Source of the DNA: Eremophila alpestris peregrina
Lineage: Eukaryota; Chordata; Aves; Passeriformes; Alaudidae
Length of the DNA: 64,000 nucleotides
Reading direction: 5' to 3'
NCBI GenBank assembly: GCA_009792885.1
Contig: WMCF01000110.1
Coordinates: 411,217 to 475,216, forward strand
This document shows positions 24,572 through 38,842 of the stretch, one piece after another (within the stretch, counting starts at the first letter, position 1; each line of letters starts with the position of its first letter). The notes under the pieces are model-generated. The model searched no databases. It had not been told where the DNA came from and saw only the letters and a list, made by a program, of their open reading frames with translations. A program made the position numbers and the translations under genes.

Positions 24572-26924
24572 CTGTAAAATAAATAAATAGACAGTACAAG
24601 CATGGGTATGACAAAATAGACTTTTTCAATATAAAATGACATTTCAAATTTTAGAAAAATGCAGAATCTGTTCTATTTTTTTCCAAATACAAATATTTTT
24701 AGGTCTCTAGCTAAAAGTAGAACTTCAAATTCAAATCTTGGAAAACAATCAGGTATCTCAATGGCTCCCAGTTATAACTTGACAGACTCTGACATACTAC
24801 TGTGGTATGGATTTAAATGGCTTCCAGAGGGTTCAGTCTGAGATGTATTGGGTCAAGATCCAGGTGACAGTATTTAAGCCCACTGATTTTCCCTATCCAG
24901 AGCTACAGGGTGTTCCCAAGGTCAAAAAAAGAAAAAAACACTTGCATTAGTCCTTCTTACCACCACAAGCAGGTGCATCACATGAGCTGAACTAACCTAG
25001 ATCATTGAAAGGCCCAACCCACTAGCCATCAAGTGAAGGCAATTTAAGGTATCTTCCTAATCTAAAAATGTGTAATAATCTAATCTAAAAATTTAGAACA
25101 AAAGGCACTTTTCATCTGGAGCTCTCAAACTACAGAAATATCATGATCTTCACTTCCCTGAAATTAAATCACACTAGTAGAGTTCAAATAAAAAAAACCC
25201 AGCACAAAGAACAAAGCTAAAGAATTAGGTCTGGTAGATCAGCATTACTAACTAATGTAACACTTCCCTTTCTCATCATTAAAAGAAATATCATTAAAAG
25301 AGACCATAAGATGTTTTGTTAGAGTAAAAAAATCAAACCTAAAACTTAAAACCTTTAAAAGGCTAGAAGGAAACAATAAACTGCCACATTTTAGAATACC
25401 ACCTCTGAAATGAGAAAAAGGAGAGGTGGATTTTCCACAGAAGAGCAAATTATTGGGATATAAGCATTAAAAAAAATCAAATCAATCATGAAATTTGTTT
25501 TCAGGAATGCTTTCATCTCAGCTCATCCGTGAAAGAAGAATACAAGGGGAAAACACTAGAAAATTTTACTAATAAAAAAATTAACACTAATAAAAATTTT
25601 CAGGTTAGAGTAACGCTTAGTATAACCTGAAGCACAAGAATTTTAATGGACAGACTGTAGATAGGAATCCGAAACATTACTCAAAAAAATTCGGTTGTGT
25701 GAATATACACAAGTCCAAAACACTGCCCAAGGACTAGATCTGCAAGCTCCTGTGTACTTCCCTTCCCCCAGGTGTACTCCTGTTTTCCTACTGCCTGAAT
25801 CCAGGCGTACTATCATCTTGAGATGCATATTCTTACCACTGAAGCCATTTCAGATCAACAAAACTTAGTGTTCCTACACTTTAATCATCCCAGGGGCCCA
25901 ACAATTCAAGAGGCACAGACAGATCATACCCAGGATTACTGAATGCTTCAGTTCAAAGTAGCTATGGACCTTTTCATTAGCTTAACAATTTCATATAATA
26001 CAAACTACTCTGAAGCAGAAAACCTGCCTAATATTCCTGTGCTCCTAAAGCCTACAACATAATACACTGAAGTGCAATATGCACTGAATAAAATTAACTG
26101 AAAGTTCACACTACAGCTGTTTGTAAGGGAAATTTTTAAGCAAGCTCCTTGTATCTCCTTTAGTAATTTTCCTTTAAATTAGTTCAGAGGGTGTATTTAA
26201 AGAGCAGATATTACACTTTGCAAGACTATGGGCTTAACAAAGCAGATCCTTTGTCTTGGCAAGTATTCTTTATCACAGGGAGTATCAAACAGATGCATCC
26301 TTATTTCTCCCACACTATCTATTTCACATCTTGTTGAGATGACTCACAAGATGTACATTCCATTTTGTGCAAACCAATTCCACAGGAACAATTCCCACTT
26401 AACTATGGTTCTTCCTGAACAAGAGTCACTTCTTTCAAGGACATAGAGGTATGTCTATTCGTTAAAAAATAATTTATTATTCATTCATCTGTTGAACAAG
26501 CAAAGCAAAGAAAATGCCATTTAAGTCTCCACATTACTGCTTTAGCTTCCTTGAAGTTTTATATTTCCCTATGACTAACACTCACCCTGGTACAATCACC
26601 TACTACTACTATTGCAAAACTCTAGCAAGGCTGAGGAAAGGCAATAAGAGCAAAGTACAATTATGATTTGGCAGCACAATTGTATTTTTCAGTTTAAGGC
26701 TCCTGTGGGTGAGCTTAAACTTATATAATCAAAGTTATTTCACATATGTATAAATATCACTGGTTAAATGGATAATTATAAATTGTGATCTTATTCACAA
26801 TTATTTTTTCTCATTTTTGTCACAGAAAACTGTTAAAAAGTGATTCTTAATTTTAAGGAATGTTGCAATTAAAAAAAAGAAAAATTACTGCCTTACAAGG
26901 AACAACTTAACCCAGTGAATGGCA

Positions 26925-27872
26925 GTGAATGATGCTGCATCCAGTTGGCAGGTGGTCACTAATAGTGGTCCACAAGGCTCAGTATTGGGCCCTGTCCTGC
27001 TCCAGATCTTTACAGATCATCTGTACAAGGGGACGGGAGCATCCTCAGTAAATTTCCAAACACTAAGTTGGACAGGAGTGTTGATCTCCTGAAGGCCAGG
27101 AAGGCTCTGCTCAGGGATCTGGACAGGCTGGATAGATGGGCTGACACAAACGGCATGAGGTTCAACAAGACCAAGTGCTGGGTCCTGTACTTGAGCCAAC
27201 GATGCCATGCAGTGCTACAGGATGGAGCAAAGTCACTTGAAAACTGCCCAGTGGAAGAGGATCTGGGGCTGCTGGTTAACAGTGGCTGAACATAAGCCAG
27301 CACAGACCTACAGGGCCAAAAACACTGAGGATATCCTGGCTTGGGTCAGACATAGTGTGGGAAGCAGGCCCAGGGCACTCAGCACTGCTGAGGTCAAACC
27401 TAGAAGCCTGTGGTCAGTTTTGGGCCCCTCACAACCAGAAAGACACTGAGGTACTGGAATGAATCCAGAGAAGGGCCATGGAACTGGGAAGTGTTTGGAG
27501 TACAAGTGTGATGACGATGAAGGAGCTGGGGTGACTCAGCCAGTAGAAAAGGACGCTCACAGGGCCTTCTTGTTCTCCACAACAGCCTGAAGGATGGCTG
27601 CAGCCAAACAGGGGATGCTCTCTTCTCAAGGTTAACTAGTGACAGGATTAAGAAGACCTAGCTTCAAGCTGTGCCAGGGGAGCTTCAGAATGGACCTCAC
27701 AAGCAATTTTGTCATGGAATTGGAATGGGCTGCCCTTCCTGGGCAGTGTGTGGTGGAATAATCCCTGGTGGTCTTCAAGAAATGACTGGATGTGGCCCTT
27801 AGGGCCATGTTCCAATAGACATGTGATCAAAGGCTGCACTAGATGATCTCAGAGGTCTTTTCCAACCTCAAT
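26925..27872 (+). mobile_element. CR1 LINE fragment (ORF2 3' part and 3' UTR)
   Basis: Sense CR1 copy in intron 3, antisense to TMEM161B. Landmarks in order are the tract TCAGTATTGGGCCCTGTCCT, the sequence GATCTGGACAGGCTGGATAG, GAGGTTCAACAAGACCAAGT, CAGTTTTGGGCCCCTCACAA, the AGAGAAGGGCCATGGAACTG block and the end GAGGTCTTTTCCAACCTCAA. The frames encode reverse transcriptase tail motifs (LDRWADTNGMRFNKTKCWVL) but are broken by stops and shifts, so it is inactive. Confidence 0.95.
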
Positions 27873-28309
27873 GAAGCAAGTAAGATTGCTAACCATGCTG
27901 CTTAAGAGCCAGGAAACAGGAGGAAAAATTACATTACAATTAACAGATTATACGAGCAGTGCCGAGAATTATTCAAGTCTTAAGATTCATAAGAGAGTTC
28001 ATACTGGGATAGAAAAAACAGAGCTAGAGCAAACCTCCTGTGCTGCCAAAAAGAAAACCAGAGTGCATTGTTTGGTTCTAAACAAAGCCAGTTTAGGAAT
28101 ATTTCACCAATATTGACCAGCTCCACCACCTCAAGATGTCTCAGTTCTTGATGCAGCTGTACTTCTGGTATGGCTGTTCAGAACTTCATGAATACCAGAA
28201 ATCTATTTCCAGTTTAAGCTGATAAAACAGCTGTTCCATCCCCTCAGTTGTTTTTTGATAGATTCAAGAAGCCCAGCTCTTACAGCCCCCATTGAGTAAG
28301 ACAGACTTT

Positions 28310-28640
28310 GTTTCCTGGATGATCCTGGCAGCTCTGTTGACCTATTCATGTACAAAATTAATTTTTCTTGAACACAAGTGGTCAGAACTGTACACAGTAA
28401 TCCAGATAAAGTTCTACACTGTTGTCTTGTCCAAGAGGATTAATATTTCCCTCTCTCTTCACTAGAAACATTTCACATAATACATCCTAGGAGCCCATTT
28501 ACCTCTTTCACACTTAAGAGTGGCACCTCATAGTAATCTTATGTTGAACTAATATACTCAAATCTTTCTTTTCTTGCTTCAAGATGAAGAACTACAATCC
28601 TAAGATTTGTTTCTTCATTTTATCTAAACGCATACATTCA
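28310..28640 (-). mobile_element. Ancient CR1-like LINE fragment, antisense
   Basis: Phrases such as GTGGTCAGAACTGTACACAG, CCAGATAAAGTTCTACACTG, and ATACATCCTAGGAGCCCATT resemble the 3' region of old CR1/L3-type LINEs read in reverse. It is diverged and the borders are uncertain. Confidence 0.65.
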
Positions 28641-28918
28641 TTAAAAAAACTTGCCATCAAATTAGCATTTCACAGACCATTTTGTGGATGGAAATTAACC
28701 AGTTCTGCACAATTTGGGAATGTCCAACTCTGTTAAAATGAAAGAACATGGTTTGGTAAAGAACTGTGACAGTTAATGCAAACAAGGCAGTCATATCCAA
28801 CTAGCAGTTTCTAACTCACGCTAAGACAAAAGTAGGCTGGCAAAGTTATTACATGAACCATATCACAGTGAAAAAAACCCAAAAGGTGGGGGAAGACAAG
28901 CTTAAAACAAGTATTTAC

Positions 28919-28999
28919 CTATCTTTTTTACTCTTCCCTCTTTGCTTCCCTGCAAGAATCCGCAGTTCTTCTTCAGTGGGATGTTGATACCACCGTAAG
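28919..28999 (-). CDS. TMEM161B: TMEM161B coding exon 3
   Basis: Completes Ser36 and encodes residues 37-62 plus two bases of Arg63. The acceptor is CCTTAG and the donor GTAAAT. The segment is hydrophilic and strongly basic near its end (LAGKQRGKSKKD), so it is probably a cytosolic or lumenal loop between the first two membrane segments. Confidence 0.95.
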
Positions 29000-29918
29000 C
29001 TAAGGAAGAAGAAGATCCAAAGTAAAACAATACCATTATTGGCAATTTAAAGCATGGCTTTCAAAAAACCGCATCACAACACAGATTTATATACCTACTA
29101 AGATACCTGTCATTTGTCACTCCTAAGCAAGGCACCTTTGTGTGCCAGTACCTGCCTAAACTGAAGAAAAGCTGGAGTTCAGTTCTCTTCAGCAAACGAG
29201 GTATTTATACATAATTAGAAAGCTTTGCCACTTTGTCGTTGACATGAAGGCCCTTCAGTTCTCAAAACACCAACTTTTAACAATATCATCAAATACAGCA
29301 AACACAGTTATACGAGGTGGGAAAGTTCACTAGAGTAATTATAACACTATAATCACTTATCAGAACCATATTCTAAATGACTTAATAAAGTATATTATAT
29401 ACCCTCCAAACCCAGAAATTTTCCAGAATCTGAAACAGCTATTATCTAATAATCATTACCAGTGTTTTTTCTTAAGCAGAGCAAATCATAACATGAACAT
29501 CCCTTTCCTTAAACACCTCCTCAGCGATATCTTCCAACTTCTACTAGAAAAAATGCTATTAAAAAAATCACTATTTACACATAGTTGACATACAAGTTTT
29601 TCCACTTTCACCGATCAATGCACCATTCATTGCTCATTCATTCAAAAGGCAAGAAATGGCATGGAAATTCTGAAGAGGACAGACACAGATGGTCAAGTGT
29701 CAAGGTCAAGTGTCTAAGATGGTACATTTTACCCAAATCTCTAAGTATGGCAAAAACCTTAGTAGCTGAAACAAGGCCTTTTCCACATTCAAGGGAAGGT
29801 TACTTCCAGATGCAGGAAGGATGTCCCTATGAGCTCTACACTGAAATGCTGAGGCAAAGGAGACCAAGTATTAACAGGAACAGACTTGAGAAATGTGTGA
29901 GAAAGTAGAAGGCCACTA

Positions 29919-29939
29919 ATTGTCACCCATGGTGACAAT
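29919..29939. repeat. Perfect 9-bp stem, 3-nt loop hairpin
   Basis: ATTGTCACC, then CAT, then GGTGACAAT. It is intronic (intron 2) and 57 bp from the larger inverted-repeat cluster at 29996-30058. Confidence 0.85.
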
Positions 29940-29995
29940 AGGTCAACACAGAGATGATAAAGGAATCCACAACCACCACCTCACATTAAGAAAAC

Positions 29996-30058
29996 TTCAC
30001 CAATGCTGGTGAATCTCTAATTCACCAATATTCAAATCCATGTTGGTGAATTAGAGAT
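29996..30058. repeat. Nested inverted-repeat cluster
   Basis: TTCACCA and TGGTGAA alternate four times (29996, 30007, 30021, 30044). The outer pair ATCTCTAATTCACCAA (30013-30028) and TTGGTGAATTAGAGAT (30043-30058) is a perfect 16-bp inverted repeat with a 14-nt spacer. It is in intron 2 and no known repeat was recognised. Confidence 0.9.
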
Positions 30059-33000
30059 GATGCCAGATCCGATCTCAAAAAGTTAGCAAAGACAATTTGG
30101 AAGGCATCAAAACTCAAACAATCTCAAGCAATTTGGTAACACTTGATTCGCAGCTCTGTTTCAGGAAGGCTTCCCTTTGTATTTGGAGCACTTCAAGAGA
30201 AAAGAACACTAGTACCAGCCAACAGAACATCAAATCATTGCACACTGCAAACTTCCATTGAAGGAATTCACGTCCAGTTCTAGAATTCAAAATTGCAAAT
30301 ATATTACAAATTTTGCATGAACATAGTTTTGGATGGGAAAAAAGGAACTGAATTTTGTATATGTAAGAGTGAAAGTTACTTCATTAATTTATTTTTATTA
30401 TGTGTGGTCCAGTTGAGGAATCTGTAATTTGCAAACTTTGCTGCAAAAGAGACTTCAGGACTGATACACAAATAAACCAGAGAAACAAACTTTTCATCCA
30501 AGAAGTCAAACTGCTCTGGAGATGTTAACTTCTATACTTCACATGACCCAAGGCAACTGTGAAAAAGCAGAGATATATTCTCTTGTTTTGTCATTTATGA
30601 CATCACCCTGATCTGAACTTGGGATGCTAATGATGAAGGCCACCTATGTAGTAAAGAAATTTTTCAAAGTGATTCCTGCAAAGATAGACAAATTGTACCT
30701 AATGCAGCAGAATAAACAAAATTCTTGTTCTGCATAGCGTGCTAACACAAATCAAACCATAAATTAGACCATAATTTGCTCCTAATTACACTACAAATCG
30801 ACATTGCAAGTGATACCTAATTACAACTAATAGGATAAAGAGTTTTGGTATTTTTCAGCTGATACACCCCGCACACCTTGCATTTAAAATCTCAAAATCA
30901 AGAGGTTTGAACAAACATTTTCATAAAGACAAAACTAATAAAAAGTAGTTTATATCTGTTTTAGCTTACATATGCTTAAAGCTGAAATCCCACAAGCGAT
31001 TACTTTGTGGCTTTGGCATATCCAAGTCAGTCTAAATAGCAACAGACACACGGACATGTCACAGTTAATTTGGATAAAGGTCATTAACGAATCCACAGTA
31101 AAACATCCATTATCTCCTGTTCTCCTGACATGGCCTGAAAACATAACTAAATGTAACTGAAATAGCTGAGCAACTTAAAAGCAATGTTACGGTAGAGAAT
31201 GTTTTATTAGTTAAAAATAATGCAAGGCCTATGCAGATATTTAGGCTGTCATATATTTCAATAAATCTATTTAGTTGCATTCAAGCTCTGAAAATAGCAC
31301 TGACTGAAAAAGTTTGTATTTCTTAACAAATTTATGTAAATTGCTTTTCAAAAGTCAATGATAGCTATTTATTCCGTTAACAAGTAATTACCTGAAGTCT
31401 GTCTATCCTAACAATTCTTTTAGATTTTGAAAAGTCGTTGTTTCCTTTTAATGGACTTCCCATAAACACATACAGGCATCTTTAAACAAACTGGTCACTT
31501 AATGTTTCTGTCTTGTCTGATAACGTTTATCTTCCCTCATTTAGCAAGGGCTATCTACAGACATTTCAGATCTGTCTTGTTTGCCAATCCTTTGAAAGCG
31601 AGACATTCAAACAAAGTCACTTAAAAACCACTGTTGCATACCAAAGACTAGCTGAAGTCTCCTAACAAAAGTAAGGAGGAGCTGGTGGTAATTCTTCCTT
31701 AGACAGCTGGACTGCTTTGGGAGTGTGCCTGCACCTGCACACTTGGGTGTATAAAACCCTCTACCACTCCACCCACACAGGTTTCTCAAATACTGCTGGC
31801 AAAAAAAACAGTGAGGAGAAATGGGTTAAAGATAAAAGATAGTTTATGAGGTTAACTAAGAAAATAACTGCTTTTCTTTCAGCCATTACAATTCAGATTC
31901 TTGTTGCAGTGAATCTCCTAACTTATTTTTATTTCCAGAACACAGGATCATTCCTGACTCTATACAATCCCTGTATTCAGGGAATTATTCAGAGTGGCTG
32001 AAATTACAATGCACTAAATAGTTACCTGATAAATAAAAGAAAACTGAAAAGCAACAAGTTTTTTTTTAGGCTACTAACATGGAAGCTGATGATAAGACTC
32101 CCACTGACTTCAGTAAGAGCAGAATTACCTAAGCACAAGTGGTGAAATCCTGCTTGAGGTATTTACCAATCTGCCGATGGGCAAAGATAAACAGAGAAAT
32201 TGATTTGAAAAAGACTTGAACAGCAAACTTCTCCCTATCACTGGTACATGGCATGCCTTAAAAGAAGGATACAGTGCGTGAAAACTTCACAAGAATGAAG
32301 TACATGGGCATAATATTGACGAATTATTTTACAAGAGCAATTAGAAATTTAAATTTTCAAATAGAAGTTTCATTCAATCTTAGACATAAAAGATACAATG
32401 TCATTCGGATAATTGCTAATAAAATAGACTGTCATGGTGACACAACTTAAAAATAAATGGTAGGCAGTTTCATATTCATTAGTGTTGTGTTCTTTTTGGA
32501 GCACAAGAAAGGTGATCAACACCCTGCCAATATGCTTAACAGTGAAACTTCACACAACAATTAAGAGTATGATTTCTGTTTGTATTATCCACCTGACAAT
32601 TACTGTTTTCTGTTAAGCCTAATACACATCTAAACAACATTTACAGTCACTTCTCATTAGCAACTTGATGTGTGATGAAATCTGGAATATTAAAAAGGAA
32701 CAAGTTGATAATTATGAGTTGCAGAGGAAAACAACTCAATGGAAAGACTTATTAATACTCCTATAGAGTACATTATAATTCAAGGATACCCCTTCAGAAA
32801 GCAGGCAGTAAGGATTTGATATTCTCAAAATTTTAAGTTACAAAAGAGAGCACACTACCTGCTAATCGTACAAAGTGTTCTTCTTACCACATGAAAAAAC
32901 ACAGTATCTATAATTCCTTTTAATATTTAACATACTGATTTATATTCAAAACAGCTGCTGTTTTTCATTGTTATTATGGATCCAGCCACACAGGGAATGC

Positions 33001-33503
33001 TACCCTTGCAACTCGTTACATCTGTTTGATCTATTGTTACAAGGAAGTAGTGTACTGAAATTTATACTTATCCTGTCCTTTGACGTATTAAAAAGGAATA
33101 AAATTTTTAATAAATACCTAAGCACTTTTCATAGGCAAGGCTAATCAGGAGGTATATTATCAACAACATAGAGACAGCACAGAGGAAAACAAAATCCTTT
33201 TATTCTTCAGTATCTTGTATTCAATTTAGCTTTTTAATATTAAAGGATGCACCTTGTACCTTTAATAATACAAGAGCTGAACAACAATTAACTTTGTGAC
33301 TGATACAACTAATAGCAACAAACAAGTATGTTCTTTTACAGCAACACTGCCTTTTTGTCTTGAGCCCACAAATCAGGTGTAACAATGCTATGGTAATAAA
33401 TATAATAAAAGTCAATTACTTTAAAAAAACCCAACGAAATCAGTATGTTTTACTGTTACTACTCTGACGTATAATTGCATTACCATATTCACACTTATCT
33501 TAC

Positions 33504-33607
33504 CTGCCACTACAGAGAAGCCAACGAGCAAGAGAATAGTGAGGTATGATCTTCTGAATGACACTAGCCATTACCATGGTAACCACCAACTGTACACCTA
33601 TCACACC
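33504..33607 (-). CDS. TMEM161B: TMEM161B coding exon 2
   Basis: Residues 2-35 plus the first two bases of Ser36. The exon follows a CTACAG acceptor and ends before GTAAGA. It encodes the N-terminal hydrophobic helix (GVIGVQLVVTMVMASV), then a basic-aromatic stretch with HYSLARWLLC. The N-terminal helix may act as a signal anchor; that is inference from its hydrophobicity. Confidence 0.96.
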
Positions 33608-33934
33608 CTGTAGAGAAGTAAGTTAATAACAAGTCAGTATGTGTTTTAGAAAAGTGGTGAAGTATCTTTTAAAAAACCCCAATTTAATAACAGTCTGTAT
33701 AACACATATGATACTCTGGGGAGGAATGGGGGGAGGGAGGCAGCAGACCACTGTAGCAGTTTTAAAAAAAAATTTCTCTGAAACTTGCCACAATCACAGA
33801 CTTCATCAAAGAGAAAAGGCATTTCCAAGTCACCACAACTAATCTCCCTGAAGAGGTCTAAGATCCTCCCCCTCATAATGCTGGCCTCATTATCTATGTA
33901 CAGATATTTCTTCCTTGTTTACCTACATGTGTAG

Positions 33935-34270
33935 GTTTCTATCTTCTCTAATTAGTTGTTTTAAAGGACTCCTCTCCACAACATCCTCATCCTTAGCTTA
34001 CCAGCTCAGTCCACAACGTTCTCCTCTTGATTTGAGGTCCATCACCTCTCTCCTCTCTCTAAGTCGTAGTCTAAATACCAGTTTGGCTAGACTACTGGCA
34101 AAGATACTCTTGTCCCACTTGGTCAGGTGGCTACAGGTGGATACTGTTCCGTCTCAGCAGCCCTTGCACCTCAAGAGACAGTCCCGTGGTCATACAAGCC
34201 AAGTCCGTGCTATCAACACCTGATATGCAATGAGCTGTTAACCTACAACTCCTCATCAACCTTCCCCCTC
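33935..34270. other. Possible ancient LINE-derived segment in intron 1
   Basis: The C/T-rich stretch with GTGGTCATACAAGCCAAGTC and CAACACCTGATATGCAATGA has the feel of an old LINE in a richer-GC patch than its surroundings. I cannot name the family. Confidence 0.3.
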
Positions 34271-36625
34271 CCTACCAGCAGGATAATCTTTCATCTTAAA
34301 TACTGCACTAAGGGAAGTTCTATTCTTCCTTCAATGCTTTCTCCTTTAGTAAAATAGAAATTGTGTCAATATCTGCTTTTATTAAAAACCATAAGCAGAT
34401 GAAATGTTTCTGGATATACATTATCATCTGTAATTTAACATGATTGAGGGAAACCATATTACCATTAAAGTATTTATAAACACTTTCAACGTATTACTAC
34501 ATGTCTCATAAAAAAGTGCTATTTTTCAATTAGAAGTAGGTGCTACTTTTTTACACTTTGAAGTATAACACCTTTGCAGGGGGGTCAGATACCACCAAGT
34601 TTCTTTGGTGCTCAAAAGTCTCTTCGCTTTCTCCATCCTTGCAATTTCTACGGCTTCTACAGTTTGGCGCTAACTCTTGGGGTCCCTCAAAAAGTAAAAC
34701 CTCACTTTTGTTTATGTTCTATTTCACTGATATCAGGATCAAGAGCTGTATGTATTTGAACACCTAAGCTTTATTTAAGATTATGCATAGTTCTGTGCAT
34801 AGATTACTCGTACCAATTCCACCAGTCCCCAAGCTAAGGGAAGTGTACTTCTAATGAAAGAAAGTGTTACCAGCTGCATGCATAATTTATATGCTATACT
34901 TACATTATTAAATTGCTAAGGAAGTGTATACCTTTGGGTACAAAATAAACCATTTTAAAATCAAATGTTTATTCTGACCATCTCACACTAAGCCCTAACC
35001 ACTTCCACCCAATGTAAGATGGAAATTACTATCCCCTCATCTAGCCTACTAAGCCATTATTCCCAGAAATCACTCTCTGGGTGAACTTACATTAAAATTT
35101 CTCTAGAATAATGTTTTTATTAGAAGCCTAATCAGGTGCCAGTATGTCTCTTCATTTACTCCTAGAGTTTCCTATATGTAAGGGAAAGAGATTGCCCTAA
35201 GACAAGAGGAGGGCAAAAAATAGAAACTGAGGCAGTTACTTTTATATAGGGCAGCAGGTCCACAACTGACCTAAAATACTTACGATTCAAAAGACTAGTC
35301 GGAAGTTCACAAACAGAAACTGATTTCCTTACTCAAGCAAAGGCTGCACATTGTAACCTAACACATTAGACACAATTTCTTTTAGCCACTGAATGTCGAA
35401 ATTTCTGCACCCTATCCACCCCTTTCCATCAGAAATTTAGAGTGCTTATTCCCACAAAGTTACTGCTGTATTTGATAAAAACAAAAATAACTACAAATCT
35501 TTCAGTGTACAAATGAAAATAACCTAGCAAGTTTTAAGCAACTTGCTTAACTTTAAGCAACAACCAAACCTAAAACCCCAATGGTATTTCTAAACATAAT
35601 TTTGACTCTGTGGAGGAAATATCCTAATATCCTTCTGTTATTTTTCTACACTTTAGCAATTAAAAAAAAGTATGTATATATATGCCTTATGTGGGCATTT
35701 TCCTGGATTCCTGAAGGTTTGTAATCAATCACAAGCAATATGCTAATAGAGAAGAGCTGTCACAAGAATTTTTTTTTAAAATCCAATGCATTGATCTTCC
35801 TGCAACCTGCCAAGAACACTCATCACAGGTACACAGCAGATGATACAGTGAGTCAAAATAATACGTCACATGCACAGCACTTTTGCAACTCTACCTTTTT
35901 GCATGGATGTGTTTACACTCTACTTGTATGTTTACTAATACGCTCCAAAAAATCCACAACACCCCAAACTACCCCATATTACAACACTAGAATGCATTTT
36001 CAGGCTCTGGCTAGATCTAGTCTTCCCCATACTTCTGAATCTTCACTTTACACCAATATCAGTTTAAATTTAAAAAATAAATGAAGATTAGGTGTTGGTT
36101 TCCACCAATATTGCACATCCTCTACTTGCACACTCTTAATTAGAGGACACGCAGTTTAGACTTAAGTCAGAAATCTGCAACTTTAAAAATCTAGAGTATG
36201 AGAAATAGAGTGTTATGTGTTTTGAGGGAGAAGATGCTCAATGGCAAAGCTGACACCACAAAGCATTTTGAGGACCTCTGGTAAACAAACTGTGGAATCC
36301 ACCACCTGATCTGAGTTGAAGTAATTAGCACACAGTCAGTGATCAGGTTGACTCAAAGCTAAGAGAAGCACTACTCCTGTTAAGAGATGAGGAACTGCTG
36401 CACAAATTATTAACTAGTGCCTGCTTTTATAGAATAGTTTGTGGAATTGACACCATTTCATAAGGCCTTCAACACTGATTCCACATACATCCATGTCCCT
36501 ATCATGCTTCAGATTTGCAGCTTAAAACTTGAAATCCAAATTCAAGACACTAGAGAGCGAGGTCTGTGTTCTGCTGATCAAAGACATTTCTGTCAATCTC
36601 TCTGATGCTGGGAAGTGTGGGGACC

Positions 36626-36650
36626 AAAGCTGACTATGTAAGTCAGCTTT
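36626..36650. repeat. Perfect 10-bp stem, 5-nt loop hairpin
   Basis: AAAGCTGACT, loop ATGTA, AGTCAGCTTT. It is within TMEM161B intron 1. No known small RNA is recognised here. Confidence 0.85.
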
Positions 36651-38842
36651 TCTGCATAACACAGGCTGGCAAGCAACTTCCTGGTCAAAAATGAGACTGA
36701 AATGGTACAGCCATGCAGCAACAACATGGTCTGACAAACTGCAGTCTGGCTATGTTTCTGCCACAGAGCAAGATCTTTGATGAGAGGCGTCTCAGAAATT
36801 TTGAGCACTGTGTTCACTTCCTGATCCTCCAGCAACCATGGCATTCCTACCTTTGAGTAACATAGCACACTTTACATAAAAGCTTGAAATAAAAAATGCA
36901 AAGAACATATTAACATGTAAGTCCACAAAAATAGTTTCAGCAGTTACATTAAAGTGAAGGTTCACATATTTCTTTGAATTGGTAGGAAAAAAAAATGGCA
37001 GGCCAAAAAGGCAAGTAAGGTTGAATAAAGTATAACCTGGACTTTGGTTTTCACAGTCTTTTATACTACGTATCTGGAGACAGAGTTGCTGATTAGCAGA
37101 AGGACAAAAACTAAGAATAAGCAATTAAGATAAAATTACGATACTCTTATCTACACAGTAAGTGTACTTATAAAATACCAACAGCTATCTCAAAATAACA
37201 AAAAAAAAAAAAAACCAACAAATTTTTAAAAGTACTTCTACCTAAAGAACATTTTTCATTTCATCATTTAAATGATTTATAGAACATGAAGTACATAGAC
37301 AAGGTTGATTGTATTATGCAAAGACATCACTCCAGTCTCCTTATTTTGACCTTGCCCAAGGTTATTCCTCCTTCCCTGTAGTAAAAGGGCAGGGGTTTCT
37401 GTCTTTTCTTCCCTTTACCATCTACCTACATAACACAAATAATTCAAATATCTGGCTTTACACAGGATTTTGAAACTACTTGTCTCTGGCAGTAACCATG
37501 TCCTCCATTACAAGATGAGGGCCTTGAGCTGAAACCAACTGCTGTATGCACCAGGACTGCAGTAGGGATACAAGTGCATGACTGGAAAACAGCTGGTGGA
37601 ATCCCATTCACACTTTCACCTTCAGAAATTTAATGCCCACTGCTTACTTTCTGAAGTGGCAGGTACTGTAAAAACACGAGTTTAACACAACTCTACTGGA
37701 GTATTCCACAGATGTTAATACAGGGCATAACAATATCTTCAACTGTAGCACACAAGCAGTATACTAACACGGCTGTAATTTTTCAAGTAAGAAATTGAAA
37801 AGATATTTTAACAGTAGTGGCCACCAAGATTTGTAAGAGAATATAACAAATCCTCCTATCTCCTACGATTTTAAAAGTGCAATGGTATTTGTGAAGTCTG
37901 GAAGATAAATCAATACAACTGCTTTGAAATGCCATTTAATAGCTGACACATTATTGCTTTTGTTGTAAATGAGACCTTTTCCCCATGTAAATTTTTCTTC
38001 ATATGCCAATTCTTTGTTTATGTCCATGCTAAAGCTGCAGCTTGCAAAAGCAAGATAGTGTTTTCCTGAAACATAAATGCAATTCAATATTGTTTGCTAA
38101 ACGGTAGAAAATACTATATAGGATGGGCAAAGAAAAGTGAGTTTGAGTCACATCTTAAAGGTGACTGCTTCCTATTGTTTCCTGTGAAAAGGACTACTTT
38201 CACAGAATACCTACAGTCATTAACGATAATCGGCAATCTGAGGCAGCTCAAATCCTATGATCTGTAAAAATCAGACACTCATACAGCTAATTTTGGAAAA
38301 AAAATTGTGCCAAGACAACTCTTCAACAAATTCAGATTTTTACTTTTCCTTCTATTCTCATGACCAAGGCTTCCCTGAATTAGAATTTTCACGCACCAAC
38401 CATTGTTTACAATAGAAGATGCATAAAGTGGCATGAAGAATATGCAAGGTGTTCAATACTACCACCTAACTGCTCACCCTCACAGCATTGTTCACCCCCA
38501 ACAGTCACCCCTCTTGACCACTGTTTTTCCACAGAGTCAAAGAAAAGCCATAAGCTGATGCGTGGAAGGACTCAGATGTGCATGACTCCCTTTGAAACAA
38601 AGAGATTCATTTGAAACCAAAATAATGCTTTAGTCAGTGAACAGCATTTTGCCTGACAGACTTGCTTCATTTATGACTGAGGCTCTCTAAGCACAAAGAT
38701 TATAGAACAAGTGGTCATTAGGCAAATCAAATTATTGCTATAGAAAGCTCATGGATGGAACGAGAGAATTTATAAAAATGCAAATTTATCATTATTATGA
38801 AAAGGCAATACAGAATACCTGTTGCAGTGAACACCAGTATAT

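Noticed and set aside
27010..27629. Several overlapping frames on both strands
   Set aside because: All lie within the CR1 copy. The plus-strand ones are decayed reverse transcriptase and the minus-strand ones are shadows.
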